From the NCBI GenBank assembly GCA_965247225.1, contig CBDFGT010000027.1:245245-309244 (forward strand): 64,000 nucleotides of DNA. Direction: 5' to 3'. Position numbers and translations under genes: made by a program. Numbering within the stretch: position 1 is the first letter of the stretch; each line of letters opens with the position of its first letter. Below are positions 16,769 to 25,856 of the stretch, piece by piece. The notes beneath the pieces are model-generated. The model did not search any database. It saw nothing but the letters and a program-made list of their open reading frames with translations, and was not told where the DNA came from. This DNA comes from CBDFGT01 sp965247225. GTDB lineage: Bacteria > Pseudomonadota > Alphaproteobacteria > Rhizobiales > Rhizobiaceae.

Positions 16769-17458
16769 CTATGTCAGCCAGTTGTGGTAATCCGAAACAA
16801 GCAGGTGCAAAGGGTCAACGTCTTCTTCAACACTGGCAAACCTGCCCACCGGATCACGAAAAATATTGTCGGTAAGATCGTCATTCACCGTCGAAACCTC
16901 GCCGATCAGGACAGCCGCACCCTCCCCCCAGAAGGCATGCCAGCTTCCGGGCATCAATGTCACGCTTTCTCCGGGTTGAAGCGCAAGATGACCGCCCGCC
17001 TTCAGGGTCTTCATCCGCCCGTCAGTGACGATGTGCACATCAGACCGGGGGCAAAGAGATCCGTCCGCCTGGCTTTCAAACAGCTCCAGCACAAGCGTTC
17101 CGCCGCCACGATTGATAATGTCTTCCGCCTTGACAATATGGCGATGCATCGGACACACCTGATTGTGACGCGAAATCATGATCTTTTCGGCATAGAGCAT
17201 GCCCTTGCCCGCTTTCAGGTCGAGGGCAGACCCGTTGCGAACTGAAAACAGGAACAGGCCGAGATCCGCAAACCTGTCCCCGCCGAAATCGGTAATATCC
17301 CAGCCCAGATTGCCGGTCAGAATGCCCTGGCTGTCGGTTTTCATGCGATTGACGAGATCGTAAGGCGTGTAATAGGCAAATGGCGGCATCACGTAACCAA
17401 AGGACCGGATAAAGGCATCACCTTCAGCCAGAATGTCATTGATTTCGCTGCGTTTCAC
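16769..17458 (-). CDS. D-lyxose/D-mannose ketol-isomerase family cupin protein
   Basis: 229 residues. The cupin metal site is visible as CPMHRHIVKAEDIINRGGG (two histidines and a downstream glutamate) and the second histidine motif LMPGSWHAFWGEG. Length and the N-terminal helix beginning MKRSEINDILAEGDAF match D-lyxose isomerases, which interconvert D-mannose and D-fructose or D-lyxose and D-xylulose. Lying next to a beta-mannosidase gene, conversion of released mannose to fructose is a sensible role, by inference. Confidence 0.82.
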   Translation of the reverse strand: MKRSEINDILAEGDAFIRSFGYVMPPFAYYTPYDLVNRMKTDSQGILTGNLGWDITDFGGDRFADLGLFLFSVRNGSALDLKAGKGMLYAEKIMISRHNQVCPMHRHIVKAEDIINRGGGTLVLELFESQADGSLCPRSDVHIVTDGRMKTLKAGGHLALQPGESVTLMPGSWHAFWGEGAAVLIGEVSTVNDDLTDNIFRDPVGRFASVEEDVDPLHLLVSDYHNWLT

Positions 17459-17473
17459 TGGAAACTCCTTTCG

Positions 17474-19942
17474 TTACGACTGCCCCTGGCAGGAATGGAG
17501 ATCGTAGAACCTGAAAACCGGAGCCTTGTCTGGTACCGCATCCGGCGTAAAGACAATGCTGCGGCTTTCGCCTGCGCACAGATCAAAGGCATTGTCCGAA
17601 TAGCGACCGAGGCAATCGGCTTCAATCATGACATAAAGGGCAAGACCTTTTGATGACACCGTGACCTCATAGCTGCCATTTTCCAGCGGCTGGACGGCAA
17701 GGGCGACACCCGATGGCAACAGGTCATAACTCTTGTAGGTGCGGGCATTGTAATGCCCTTCGCCGATCATCATGTTGGATGCGGCAAACGACCAGAACAA
17801 CAGCGCAGTGTCGGGAATGTCGCTGATATCGACTGTCCCGAGCACACCGGCAGCATCGGGCCTGCATGTGCCATGCATGGTCCTGAAAGGCACCCGTGAC
17901 CCGTCAAGCATCACCAGCCAGGACTGGAGTTCAATGTCAACGGCATCTGCCGTGTCATTGACCATGGACAGCGTCAGAACCCTGTTGTCTTCGCCGGGAA
18001 TGGCCGCAACGGCGACCGGCTGGAAAAACCGCCGCGTCAGATAATGCATGGCCTTCCAGCCACCGCCGTAATCAAGGCTCGCCCAGCTCGCAACCGGCCA
18101 TGTGTCATTGAGCTGCCAGTAGACGGTACCCATGCAATGCGGCTTCAGGGAGCGCCAGTATTCCACCGCCGTGCGGATGGCCAGGGCCTGCTGTACCTGG
18201 CTCAGATAGACAAAATTGGCAAAATCCTTCGGAAAGCGGAAATAACGGAACATGGTGCCGGCAATACGCTCATTGCCGCCCGCATTCTTCTGGTGGGATT
18301 CCATCACAGGCGAGGCAATGTTCATGTCCTTTGCCGCGGCAAATCCATACGTGACCGGCATGGATGTATAGGACTGGAAACCGAATTCCGAGCAGAAGCG
18401 CGGACGCACGGAGCGATAATGATCGAACGACTTGTTCTCATGCCAGACAGACCAGAAATGCATGTCGCCGGAACCGTCGGCATGCCAGGCATCCCCGAAA
18501 TTCAGATAGCCGACAGACGGGCTGGAGGGCCACCAGATGGCATCCGGTATGGTCTCTTTCATGGCCACTTCAATCGTGCGGTTGAGACGGTCATAAGATA
18601 CAAGATAGCGGTCCCGGTCCTTGCGGGTCTCCTCAAACCAGGTCAGTGCACCCACAAGCTCGTTGTCGCCACACCAGACGACAATGGAGGCATGGTTGGA
18701 CAGCCGCCGGGTCTGATATATGACCTCTTCCCGCACATTGGCCAGAAAATCCGGTGTCGAGGGATAAATATTGCAGGAAAACATGAAATCCTGCCAGACC
18801 ATCAGGCCCATCCGGTCGCACATGTCATAAAACCAGCCGTGCTCGTAGAACCCGCCGCCCCAGACGCGCAGCATGTTCATATTGGCATCAACAGCTGATT
18901 GCAGCAGATCCTGCGTCTTCTCCGGGCTTGAACGGGAAAACAGGGCATCTGCCGGAATCCAGTTGGCACCGCGGCAGAAGATTTCCCGTCCATTGACCTT
19001 GAAGGCAAAGCGGTTGCCTGCCGCATCCGGGTCCAGCAGAAGTTCAACAGTCCGGTAGCCGATCTGGCGCGTCACCGTTTCTGTCGGCAGTTCAACAGAA
19101 AGGACCGACAATGCCTGTGCGCCGCTGCCGGCCGGCCACCACAGATCTGGCTTCTCCACATGGAAAATATGGCGAATGACCGTCTCACCGGCATTGACAC
19201 CACAATCAAGCTGCACGCGCTCGTCATCAAGTGTCAAAAACAGCGGCAGGATACCGGGCTCAACAGCAAACAGTGTTACGCAAACGTGGAGATCCACGGA
19301 ACCGTCATGATGATGGACCTGGCTGGATGTCACATGCTCGACGCGGGCAGCGCCCATTTTCTTCAGGGCAACAGTGCCATACAGACCCAGCGGTGCAACG
19401 GCAAGATTCCAGTCCCAGCCGAAATGGCATTGCGGCTTGCGCAGCATATTTCCATTCGGTATCGGGCTGTTGCCTTCCATATAGGGAACAGGGAAAGGCT
19501 GGGCCGCCTGCCTTTGCGCACCGGCGGCAACGGAAGAATGGATAACAACCTTGAGAGTGTTTTCCCCTGCCCTCAGCGCCTTCGTGACATCAGGCCGGAA
19601 GCGCAAAAAACAATTGTCGGCAGACAAAACCTGTACGTCATTGATGAAAACAGTCGCCACAGTATCGAGATAATCGATATCCAGATACCAGCTGCCATCC
19701 AGATCACCGTCAGAAAGCACAACAGACCGGGTCAAAACCCAGTCCTTGTCGGCAACCCAGCGCACATCATATTCATTTTTCCCGACATAGGGATCGTCAA
19801 TCAGGCCGCAAGCCAGAAGGCCGGAGTGAACATCGCCCGGAATTTGCATTTGCGTCCGGTTTGCGCCTTCACTGTCTGCCAGCGACCAGGTTCCGGAAAG
19901 ATCAAAAGCGTAAGGTGATGGAGATGAAATAGTGTGTGACAC
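17474..19942 (-). CDS. Beta-mannosidase, glycoside hydrolase family 2
   Basis: 822 residues. The N-terminal sugar-binding domain (FDLSGTWSLAD, IPGDVHSGLL) is followed by an immunoglobulin-like domain and the TIM barrel. The acid/base glutamate lies in VVWCGDNELVG (near residue 430) and the nucleophile in RFCSEFGFQS (near residue 510). GDVHSGLL, GANWIPADALF and the WGGGFYEHGWFYDMCDRMGL barrel are typical of beta-mannosidases rather than beta-galactosidases. It lacks a signal peptide, so it would hydrolyse imported mannosides in the cytoplasm. It lies downstream of the transporter genes. Confidence 0.9.
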   Translation of the reverse strand: MSHTISSPSPYAFDLSGTWSLADSEGANRTQMQIPGDVHSGLLACGLIDDPYVGKNEYDVRWVADKDWVLTRSVVLSDGDLDGSWYLDIDYLDTVATVFINDVQVLSADNCFLRFRPDVTKALRAGENTLKVVIHSSVAAGAQRQAAQPFPVPYMEGNSPIPNGNMLRKPQCHFGWDWNLAVAPLGLYGTVALKKMGAARVEHVTSSQVHHHDGSVDLHVCVTLFAVEPGILPLFLTLDDERVQLDCGVNAGETVIRHIFHVEKPDLWWPAGSGAQALSVLSVELPTETVTRQIGYRTVELLLDPDAAGNRFAFKVNGREIFCRGANWIPADALFSRSSPEKTQDLLQSAVDANMNMLRVWGGGFYEHGWFYDMCDRMGLMVWQDFMFSCNIYPSTPDFLANVREEVIYQTRRLSNHASIVVWCGDNELVGALTWFEETRKDRDRYLVSYDRLNRTIEVAMKETIPDAIWWPSSPSVGYLNFGDAWHADGSGDMHFWSVWHENKSFDHYRSVRPRFCSEFGFQSYTSMPVTYGFAAAKDMNIASPVMESHQKNAGGNERIAGTMFRYFRFPKDFANFVYLSQVQQALAIRTAVEYWRSLKPHCMGTVYWQLNDTWPVASWASLDYGGGWKAMHYLTRRFFQPVAVAAIPGEDNRVLTLSMVNDTADAVDIELQSWLVMLDGSRVPFRTMHGTCRPDAAGVLGTVDISDIPDTALLFWSFAASNMMIGEGHYNARTYKSYDLLPSGVALAVQPLENGSYEVTVSSKGLALYVMIEADCLGRYSDNAFDLCAGESRSIVFTPDAVPDKAPVFRFYDLHSCQGQS

Positions 19943-19979
19943 GGGCGCACGTCCTCTGGCAAATCATTCAAACTGTCAG

Positions 19980-19997
19980 TGCCGGGTATCCCCGGCA
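19980..19997 (-). other. Short hairpin after the sugar ABC ATPase gene
   Basis: TGCCGGG pairs with CCCGGCA around a 4-nt loop in the 156-bp gap between the ATPase and mannosidase genes. There is no strong T run on the minus strand, so it may lower rather than stop read-through, or be a processing site. I see no gene in this gap. Confidence 0.35.
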
Positions 19998-20098
19998 GGC
20001 TTCACGATGAAGGCGTACGGCATTTTCGGCAATACGCGCCAGCGCGGCATGGCTCAACAGGTACCTGCCCCGCCTTTCCAAACACCATCACCCGGCTC

Positions 20099-21184
20099 TC
20101 AGAGGCGCAGTTCTGATGTCGCATCAAAGACAGACGCCAGCGACATGTCAAATTGCAGCTTGACGGATGTGCCGGGACTGAACCGGCGGGCACCGTTGAT
20201 ACGCACCGAAATCGTATGCCCGGCAAGCTTCAGCCACAAAAGATTGTCGGCCCCCATCGGCTCCTCAATATCCACCACGGCATCATATTGCATGACACCG
20301 GGGACATCCTCATCCACCTTGATATGTTCCGGACGGACCCCCAGAACCACATCACCACTTTCAGGAAGACCAGTTGTCGGCTTGTACCTGGTGATGGCAA
20401 TGTCGACACCATTTGTCGTCAATACCGGCGAACCATTCCTGGTCGACAGGCTGCCCCTGATGAAATTCATGGCAGGTGATCCGATAAAGCCTGCAACAAA
20501 AAGGTTGCGGGGTTCATTATAGATGGTCATCGGATCAGCCAGTTGCTGGATAATTCCCGCTTTCATGATGGCAATCCGGTCAGCCAGCGTCAAAGCCTCG
20601 ATCTGGTCATGCGTCACGTAGATCATTGTATTTTTCAAAGACTGGTGCAGACGCTTGAGTTCCACACGCAGCTCGGTGCGCAACTTGGCATCAAGGTTTG
20701 AGAGCGGTTCGTCGAACAGGAACACATCGACATCGCGCACCAGTGCACGCCCGATGGCCACACGCTGGCGCTGGCCGCCGGAAAGCTCGGAAGGCTTGCG
20801 TTTCAGCAGGGACTGGATCTGCAGAATTTCGGCAGCGCGTGCCACGCGCTTGTCGATTTCCGGCTTTGGCACCTTGGCCACCTGCAAACCGAAGGACAGG
20901 TTCTTCTCCACGGTCATCTGCGGATAGAGCGCATAGGACTGGAACACCATGCCGATACCGCGGTCCTTCGGTTCCAGCCAGGTCACATTCCTGCCCTTGA
21001 TATGGATCTGGCCCTGCGTTGGCTCCAGAAGCCCTGCAATGCAGTTCAAAAGGGTCGACTTCCCACAGCCGGAAGATCCAAGCAGCACCAGGAATTCACC
21101 TTCGCTGATCTCGATATTCAGACTGTCGAGAACGGTGACAGATCCAAACGAGAGAGTAAGGTCATTTACGGATACGCTAATCAT
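20099..21184 (-). CDS. Sugar ABC transporter ATP-binding protein (MalK/UgpC type)
   Basis: 361 residues. Walker A is GSSGCGKST, the signature is LSGGQRQRVAIGRAL, Walker B is VFLFDEPLSNLDAKLR and the switch is TH in YVTHDQIEAL. A C-terminal TOBE/OB regulatory domain (VVLGVRPEHIKV) marks the MalK group. It energises uptake by the two permeases upstream in the operon, four bases away from the nearer one. The sugar is likely a mannose- or xylose-containing oligosaccharide, judged by the linked hydrolases. Confidence 0.92.
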   Translation of the reverse strand: MISVSVNDLTLSFGSVTVLDSLNIEISEGEFLVLLGSSGCGKSTLLNCIAGLLEPTQGQIHIKGRNVTWLEPKDRGIGMVFQSYALYPQMTVEKNLSFGLQVAKVPKPEIDKRVARAAEILQIQSLLKRKPSELSGGQRQRVAIGRALVRDVDVFLFDEPLSNLDAKLRTELRVELKRLHQSLKNTMIYVTHDQIEALTLADRIAIMKAGIIQQLADPMTIYNEPRNLFVAGFIGSPAMNFIRGSLSTRNGSPVLTTNGVDIAITRYKPTTGLPESGDVVLGVRPEHIKVDEDVPGVMQYDAVVDIEEPMGADNLLWLKLAGHTISVRINGARRFSPGTSVKLQFDMSLASVFDATSELRL

Positions 21185-21188
21185 GATA

Positions 21189-22106
21189 TCAACCCTTCAC
21201 TGCGCCAGCGGCAATACCGCGAACAAAAAGTTTGCCGGAGACGAAATAAACAAACAGGGGAACAAGACCGGTCAGCAGGGTCGCCGCCATGTTGACATTG
21301 TACTCTTTGACGCCCTGAACCGAATTCACGATATTGTTCAGTTGCACCGTCATCGGGTAATATTCAGGACGGGCAAACACCACACCAAACAGGAAGTCAT
21401 TCCAGATACCCGTGACCTGCAGGATCATCGCCACCACGAAGATCGGCAGGGACATCGGCAGCATGATCCGGAAATAGATCGTCCAGAACCCTGCCCCGTC
21501 GACACGCGCCGCCTTGAAGAGTTCTTCCGGTATCGAGGTAAAATAGTTGCGGAACAGCAGTGTCAGGATCGGCATGCCGAAAATCGTGTGCACAATGATC
21601 AGGCCGGTGAGCGTTCCGTAGATGCCCATGGTCCGCAGGATAATGACCATGGGGTAAAGCAGAACCTGATAGGGAATGAAGGCCCCGATAATGAGAATGG
21701 TGAAGAAGAAGTCCGCACCCTTGAACTTCCAGTTGGCCAGCATATAGCCGTTCAGCGAAGCCACAATGATGGAAATGGCCACACTGGGAACTGTGATGAT
21801 CACCGAATTCCAGAACCCGCGGCTCAAGCCATCGCAGTTCAGACCCGTGCAGGCTGTTGCCCAGGCTTTCACCCAGGGCTCGAAGGTGATTTCCATGGGC
21901 GGCGCGAAAATATTGCCCAGCCGGATTTCCGGCATGCCCTTCACCGAGGTCATGACCATGATATAGAGCGGCAGCAGATAGTAGAGCGCTGCGACGATCA
22001 GGACACCATAGACCATGATATTTGTCCTGGTGAACACGCGCTTGGGGCGTGCGCCCGAAGGCCCCGTCAAGTCACGCGATGTTCCGTGTGTGGCGAGATC
22101 AGCCAT
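21189..22106 (-). CDS. Carbohydrate ABC transporter permease (MalG type)
   Basis: About 305 residues from the ATG at 22106 (MADLATHGTS), which overlaps the stop of the preceding permease; a longer frame to 22130 is less likely. Six membrane segments are visible. The EAA loop is present as PEELFKAARVDGAGFWTIYFRIMLP. The family ending AAGAVKG is complete. It pairs with the MalF-type permease to form the channel. Confidence 0.9.
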   Translation of the reverse strand: MADLATHGTSRDLTGPSGARPKRVFTRTNIMVYGVLIVAALYYLLPLYIMVMTSVKGMPEIRLGNIFAPPMEITFEPWVKAWATACTGLNCDGLSRGFWNSVIITVPSVAISIIVASLNGYMLANWKFKGADFFFTILIIGAFIPYQVLLYPMVIILRTMGIYGTLTGLIIVHTIFGMPILTLLFRNYFTSIPEELFKAARVDGAGFWTIYFRIMLPMSLPIFVVAMILQVTGIWNDFLFGVVFARPEYYPMTVQLNNIVNSVQGVKEYNVNMAATLLTGLVPLFVYFVSGKLFVRGIAAGAVKG

Positions 22107-23001
22107 GTCTTTTCTTCCCCCCGAATTCAAAATAGGCCCACGGAATGATGATAATCATGACTGTGATCAGCATCATGGTGGAGGCAGCAAAACCCTGACC
22201 GAGATTCTGCGAAGAAAACATCATGTCATACACATATTTGGCCGGAACTTCCGACGCGATCCCCGGGCCACCGCCCGTCTGTGCCACGACCAGATCATAA
22301 ACCTTGATAATACCGGAACCGATCAGCACCAGCGTGGTGATGAAAACCGGGCGCATCATCGGAATGATGATATAGACATAGGTCTTCCAGGCAGGAATGC
22401 CGTCAATACGGGCAGCACGCCATATTTCCTCGTCTATCCCGCGCAGGCCTGCCAGCATCAGGCACATGATCAGCCCTGTTCCCTGCCAGAGACCGGCAAT
22501 CAGAATGCCGTAAATAACAATATCTGCGTCATAGAGGGGATCAAAAGAGAATGTGCTGAATCCGACAGCGCGGACAATCTTCTGAACCCCGTAATCCGGA
22601 TTGAGAATCCACTGCCAGACAAGGCCGGTCACAATGAACGACAAGGCAAAGGGATAGAGAAATATGGTGCGGAACGTATTCTCAAAGCGTATTTTCTGAT
22701 CCATCATCACGGCCAGAAGGAAGCCGACAATGAGCGAAAACACCAGCGACAGCACGCCGTAGACAAGCAGGTTCTGGATGGAAACGATCCAGCGATCAGA
22801 CGCCCAGAGGCGAACATATTGGTCAAGACCGACAAATTTCCATTTGAGAAGCAGCTTTGAACTGCTGAAAGAGAAAATCACGGTGGTCAGTGTTCCGCCA
22901 AGGAACAGGAAAAGCGCCGTAGCCATCATCGGCAAGGCAGCAATTTTGGCACTCATATTTCGAAATGGATTGAATTTTCGCCTGTGAACATGTGCCGTCA
23001 T
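22099..23001 (-). CDS. Carbohydrate ABC transporter permease (MalF type)
   Basis: 300 residues with about six membrane segments. The EAA loop is present as DEEIWRAARIDGIPAWKTYVYIIIPMM. The first membrane segment follows a basic cytoplasmic leader (VHRRKFNPFRN). It is the first of two permeases after the binding-protein gene, 77 bp downstream of it, and its stop overlaps the start of the next one. Confidence 0.9.
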   Translation of the reverse strand: MTAHVHRRKFNPFRNMSAKIAALPMMATALFLFLGGTLTTVIFSFSSSKLLLKWKFVGLDQYVRLWASDRWIVSIQNLLVYGVLSLVFSLIVGFLLAVMMDQKIRFENTFRTIFLYPFALSFIVTGLVWQWILNPDYGVQKIVRAVGFSTFSFDPLYDADIVIYGILIAGLWQGTGLIMCLMLAGLRGIDEEIWRAARIDGIPAWKTYVYIIIPMMRPVFITTLVLIGSGIIKVYDLVVAQTGGGPGIASEVPAKYVYDMMFSSQNLGQGFAASTMMLITVMIIIIPWAYFEFGGKKRHG

Positions 23002-23078
23002 AAAAATCTCTCCACCTCAAACAACAAAAGTCTGGTCCGGGAGACACGCTCACGGACCAGACCTTCGTCTGTTCCAAC

Positions 23079-24314
23079 TCAGTCAGCGCTGGCAATCACG
23101 GCTGCGTAACGCTTCTGGGCCTCTTCCGGCGTGATCGAGAAATCCTGCCAGAAGGTTGTGATCACTTCGTTCAGCTGGTTTGTCGTATCCGGGCTCAGAA
23201 CCTGTGTTCCGGCCGGCAGGATCTTGCCGTCGGCAAGAATCTTCAGACCCTTCTTCATGCAGTCATTGGCCGTATTGAGGTCAACATCACCACGCACAGG
23301 CAGGGAACCCTTCTTCAGGTTGAAGGCAACCTGGGTTTCCTTGGACAGCAGGTTCGCCGCCAGAACCATCTGCGCTTCGGTCTTGGCAGCATCCTTCTGG
23401 ACCGGGAAATAGAAGGCATCACCGCCCGTATCGAGAATTTCGTTCACACCCAGACCCGGAAGGCAGGTATAGTCCTTGCCTGCAACCTTTCCGGCCACAG
23501 CAAATTCGCCCTGCGCCCAGTCACCCATGATCTGTGCGGCAGCCTTGCCGGTGATCACGAGGTTTGTTGCCTGGTTCCAGTCCTGAACCTTGGAGTCCTT
23601 GGACCACTCACGGGCCTGTGCGGCAGCCTGGAAAACCTTCAGCATTTCAGGGCCTGCGGCAGCTTCCGCATCCTTGTCAACATTGATTTTCTTCCAGAGT
23701 TCCTCACCACCCAGCGCCACGGCGATAACGCCGAAAGCACCGTTCGACTGCCAGCTCTGGCCTCCGACTGCCAGAGGAATGATACCGGCCTTCTGGATAT
23801 CCGGAACAGCGGCAACAAACTCGTCCCAGTTTTTGGGAACAGGCTTGCCGATCTTTTCAAATACGCCGTTGTTCAGCCACATCCACTGCCAGGAGTGAAT
23901 GTTGAGCGGTGCACAATAGACCTTGCCGTCAACCGTGCAGGCATCGAGCAGGGATTTTGGATGGACAATCTCGGCCCACTTTTCTTTCTCTGCAACGGCG
24001 GTTATGTCCTGCAGCAGACCAGCCTCGATGAGCTCTTCAGCCTGACGACCTGTGTTGAACTGGAAAGCGCCCATCGGGTCACCACCGGTGATACGGCTGA
24101 TCATGACAGGACGGGCCGTGTCGCCACCGCCGGCGATTGCGCCGTCAATCCACTTGTTGCCGGTCGCATCGAAAGACTTTGCAAGCTCGGCAACAGCAGC
24201 GGCTTCACCGCCAGATGTCCACCAATGCGTGACTTCAAGATCAGTTGCCTGTGCACCGGCAAACGGCAAAACGACAGAAGCTGCAAGGGCAGCAGCCAAA
24301 ATACGGAAATTCAT
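23079..24314 (-). CDS. Extracellular sugar-binding protein of the ABC transporter
   Basis: 411 residues with a signal peptide (MNFRILAAALAASVVLPFAG to AQA). The mature start LEVTHWWTSGGEAAAVAELAK is typical of family 1 solute-binding proteins for sugars and oligosaccharides. It contains QWMWLNNGVFEK and a C-terminal helical end. As the first gene of the ten-gene operon it is expected to be most expressed. The promoter region 24315-24782 carries candidate operators for the divergent LacI-type regulator. Confidence 0.91.
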   Translation of the reverse strand: MNFRILAAALAASVVLPFAGAQATDLEVTHWWTSGGEAAAVAELAKSFDATGNKWIDGAIAGGGDTARPVMISRITGGDPMGAFQFNTGRQAEELIEAGLLQDITAVAEKEKWAEIVHPKSLLDACTVDGKVYCAPLNIHSWQWMWLNNGVFEKIGKPVPKNWDEFVAAVPDIQKAGIIPLAVGGQSWQSNGAFGVIAVALGGEELWKKINVDKDAEAAAGPEMLKVFQAAAQAREWSKDSKVQDWNQATNLVITGKAAAQIMGDWAQGEFAVAGKVAGKDYTCLPGLGVNEILDTGGDAFYFPVQKDAAKTEAQMVLAANLLSKETQVAFNLKKGSLPVRGDVDLNTANDCMKKGLKILADGKILPAGTQVLSPDTTNQLNEVITTFWQDFSITPEEAQKRYAAVIASAD

Positions 24315-24330
24315 GAGTTATCCTCCCTCA

Positions 24331-24344
24331 CTGAAACGTTACCG
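24331..24344. promoter_or_regulatory. Candidate LacI-type operator 1 (operon side)
   Basis: CTGAAACGTTACCG matches operator 2 in this same gap at 11 of 14 positions. It lies 17 bp upstream of the binding-protein start, where bound repressor would block the transcript. The rest of 24345-24650 is strongly AT-rich and probably holds both promoters. Confidence 0.45.
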
Positions 24345-24651
24345 TAAAAGCCTATTGCAATCGATGAGAATCCGCAACAGGGTAGCTCAAAATATTTATG
24401 CAAGCCTGATTTTTTCAATCAAGGATAGTATTTCTTCAACAGAAAGCATCGTATAATTTTTAGGTGAAACATGCCTATAATTTACACTAAAAACTCCTAT
24501 CCATTTATTTATATTTACTTTTTACAGAGATAAAAATACCAATTTTTAGGCAATTAACAAAAAATCAACAAAAATACAATTGTGCATCGCATAATCAACT
24601 TTTACGAATGCTCGCAGTGAGCAAAAGAGAATTTTTCGCTCGACAACAAAA

Positions 24652-24665
24652 CTGTATCGTTACAG
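24652..24665. promoter_or_regulatory. Candidate LacI-type operator 2 (regulator side)
   Basis: CTGTATCGTTACAG has perfect CTGTA/TACAG arms around TCGT. This is the size and central CG-containing form usual for LacI-family operators. It is 118 bp upstream of the regulator gene and about 320 bp from operator 1, so looping between the two is possible. Confidence 0.5.
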
Positions 24666-24782
24666 ATTTATCCGTCATTGCATCAATGCGTGACAGGATG
24701 CGTGGATTTGCCTATGCAGAATAACCCGGCTCTGTCATCAGCTTCAGGGGGAATGAGTTGATCAGTTTGGAGGGACGGCGCA

Positions 24783-25778
24783 ATGTCGACTGAAAGACCT
24801 ACACTAAAAACCATTGCATTCATGACCGGACTGGGCGTGACCACAGTGTCGCGCGCGCTCAAGGATGCTCCGGACATTGGCGCAGACACCAAGGAACGTG
24901 TGCGCATGGTGGCAAGCCAGATCGGCTATTATCCCAATCGTGCCGGTGTTCGTCTGAGAACCGGAAAAACCAATGTTATCAGCCTGATTTTCTCTCTCCA
25001 GGAGGAAATCCTCGGCCTGACAAGCCATATGGTATACGGTATTTCGGAAGTCCTGGCGGATACGCCCTATCACCTGATCATTTCGCCCTACAACCATTCC
25101 TCGGACAGCATGGCGCCTGTCAAATATATTCTGGATACCGGGTCGGCCGATGGGGTCATCATATCGCGCACAGAGCCGGAAGACCCCCGTGTCCGTCTGA
25201 TGATGGACCGCAACCTGCCCTTCGCCACGCATGGCCGTACAGATATGGGCCTTGTTCACCCCTACCATGATTACGACAATGAGGATTTTGCCTTTCGCGC
25301 TGTCAAGGCCCTGGCGGAGAGAGGACGAAAGCGCATCGCGATGCTCACCTCGCCGGCCAATCTGACCTTCCAGAGGCACCTTCGCGACGGATTTGACGCA
25401 GGTCTGCGGGCATTCGGCCTGGAGGAAGTTCCGTTTCGTGACGTCACAATTGACAATTCGCTGATCGACGTCCAGCAGGCAACCGAGCGGTTGATGACCG
25501 GGGGCATAATACCCGACGGCATTATTTCGGCCAGCGCATCCGGCTCCATGGCAATGACTGTCGGCGTCGAAGCATCAGGCTTTGTCCTCGGCAGGGATCT
25601 CGACATGGTTTCAAAGGAATCATCAACGATTCTCAAGTGGTTTCGTCCCGCCATGATCACCAGTTACGAAGACGTTCGCCTTGCAGGCCGAGAGCTTGCA
25701 AGGGCGGTTCTGGCGAAAATTGACGGTGCGGACGCAGCCAATCTGCAAAGCATTATTTCCGGAAAATTTATTGCCTGA
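24783..25778 (+). CDS. LacI-family transcriptional regulator
   Basis: 331 residues. The N-terminal helix-turn-helix (TLKTIAFMTGLGVTTVSRALKDAPDIGADT) and the hinge helix region VGLRLRTG-like NRAGVRLRTGKTN are followed by a periplasmic-binding-protein-like sensor domain from about residue 60. It is divergent from the sugar operon, so it most likely represses that operon and is released by an imported sugar or its phosphate. No other target is visible nearby. Confidence 0.9.
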   Translation: MSTERPTLKTIAFMTGLGVTTVSRALKDAPDIGADTKERVRMVASQIGYYPNRAGVRLRTGKTNVISLIFSLQEEILGLTSHMVYGISEVLADTPYHLIISPYNHSSDSMAPVKYILDTGSADGVIISRTEPEDPRVRLMMDRNLPFATHGRTDMGLVHPYHDYDNEDFAFRAVKALAERGRKRIAMLTSPANLTFQRHLRDGFDAGLRAFGLEEVPFRDVTIDNSLIDVQQATERLMTGGIIPDGIISASASGSMAMTVGVEASGFVLGRDLDMVSKESSTILKWFRPAMITSYEDVRLAGRELARAVLAKIDGADAANLQSIISGKFIA

Positions 25779-25810
25779 AAGCTATGCGGGAGCGGTTATC
25801 AATTGCTTGA

Positions 25811-25838
25811 CAAAAAATGGCCCGTTTCCGGGCCATTC
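25811..25838 (-). terminator. Terminator after gnd (possibly bidirectional)
   Basis: AATGGCCCG pairs exactly with CGGGCCATT around a TTTC loop. On the minus strand the stem is followed by six T, ending the gnd transcript 19 bp after its stop. The stem also lies 38 bp after the LacI-type gene and may help end that transcript. Confidence 0.85.
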
Positions 25839-25856
25839 TATGGGTGTACAACAGGC

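Noticed and set aside
20002..20226. A 74-residue minus-strand frame across the end of the sugar ABC ATPase
   Set aside because: It overlaps the true ATPase frame, lacks a ribosome site and has no recognisable sequence.
20949..22148. A 399-residue plus-strand open frame opposite the sugar permease genes
   Set aside because: Shadow of the transporter genes; the product is rich in unlikely composition (His, Gln, Asp) and has no domain.
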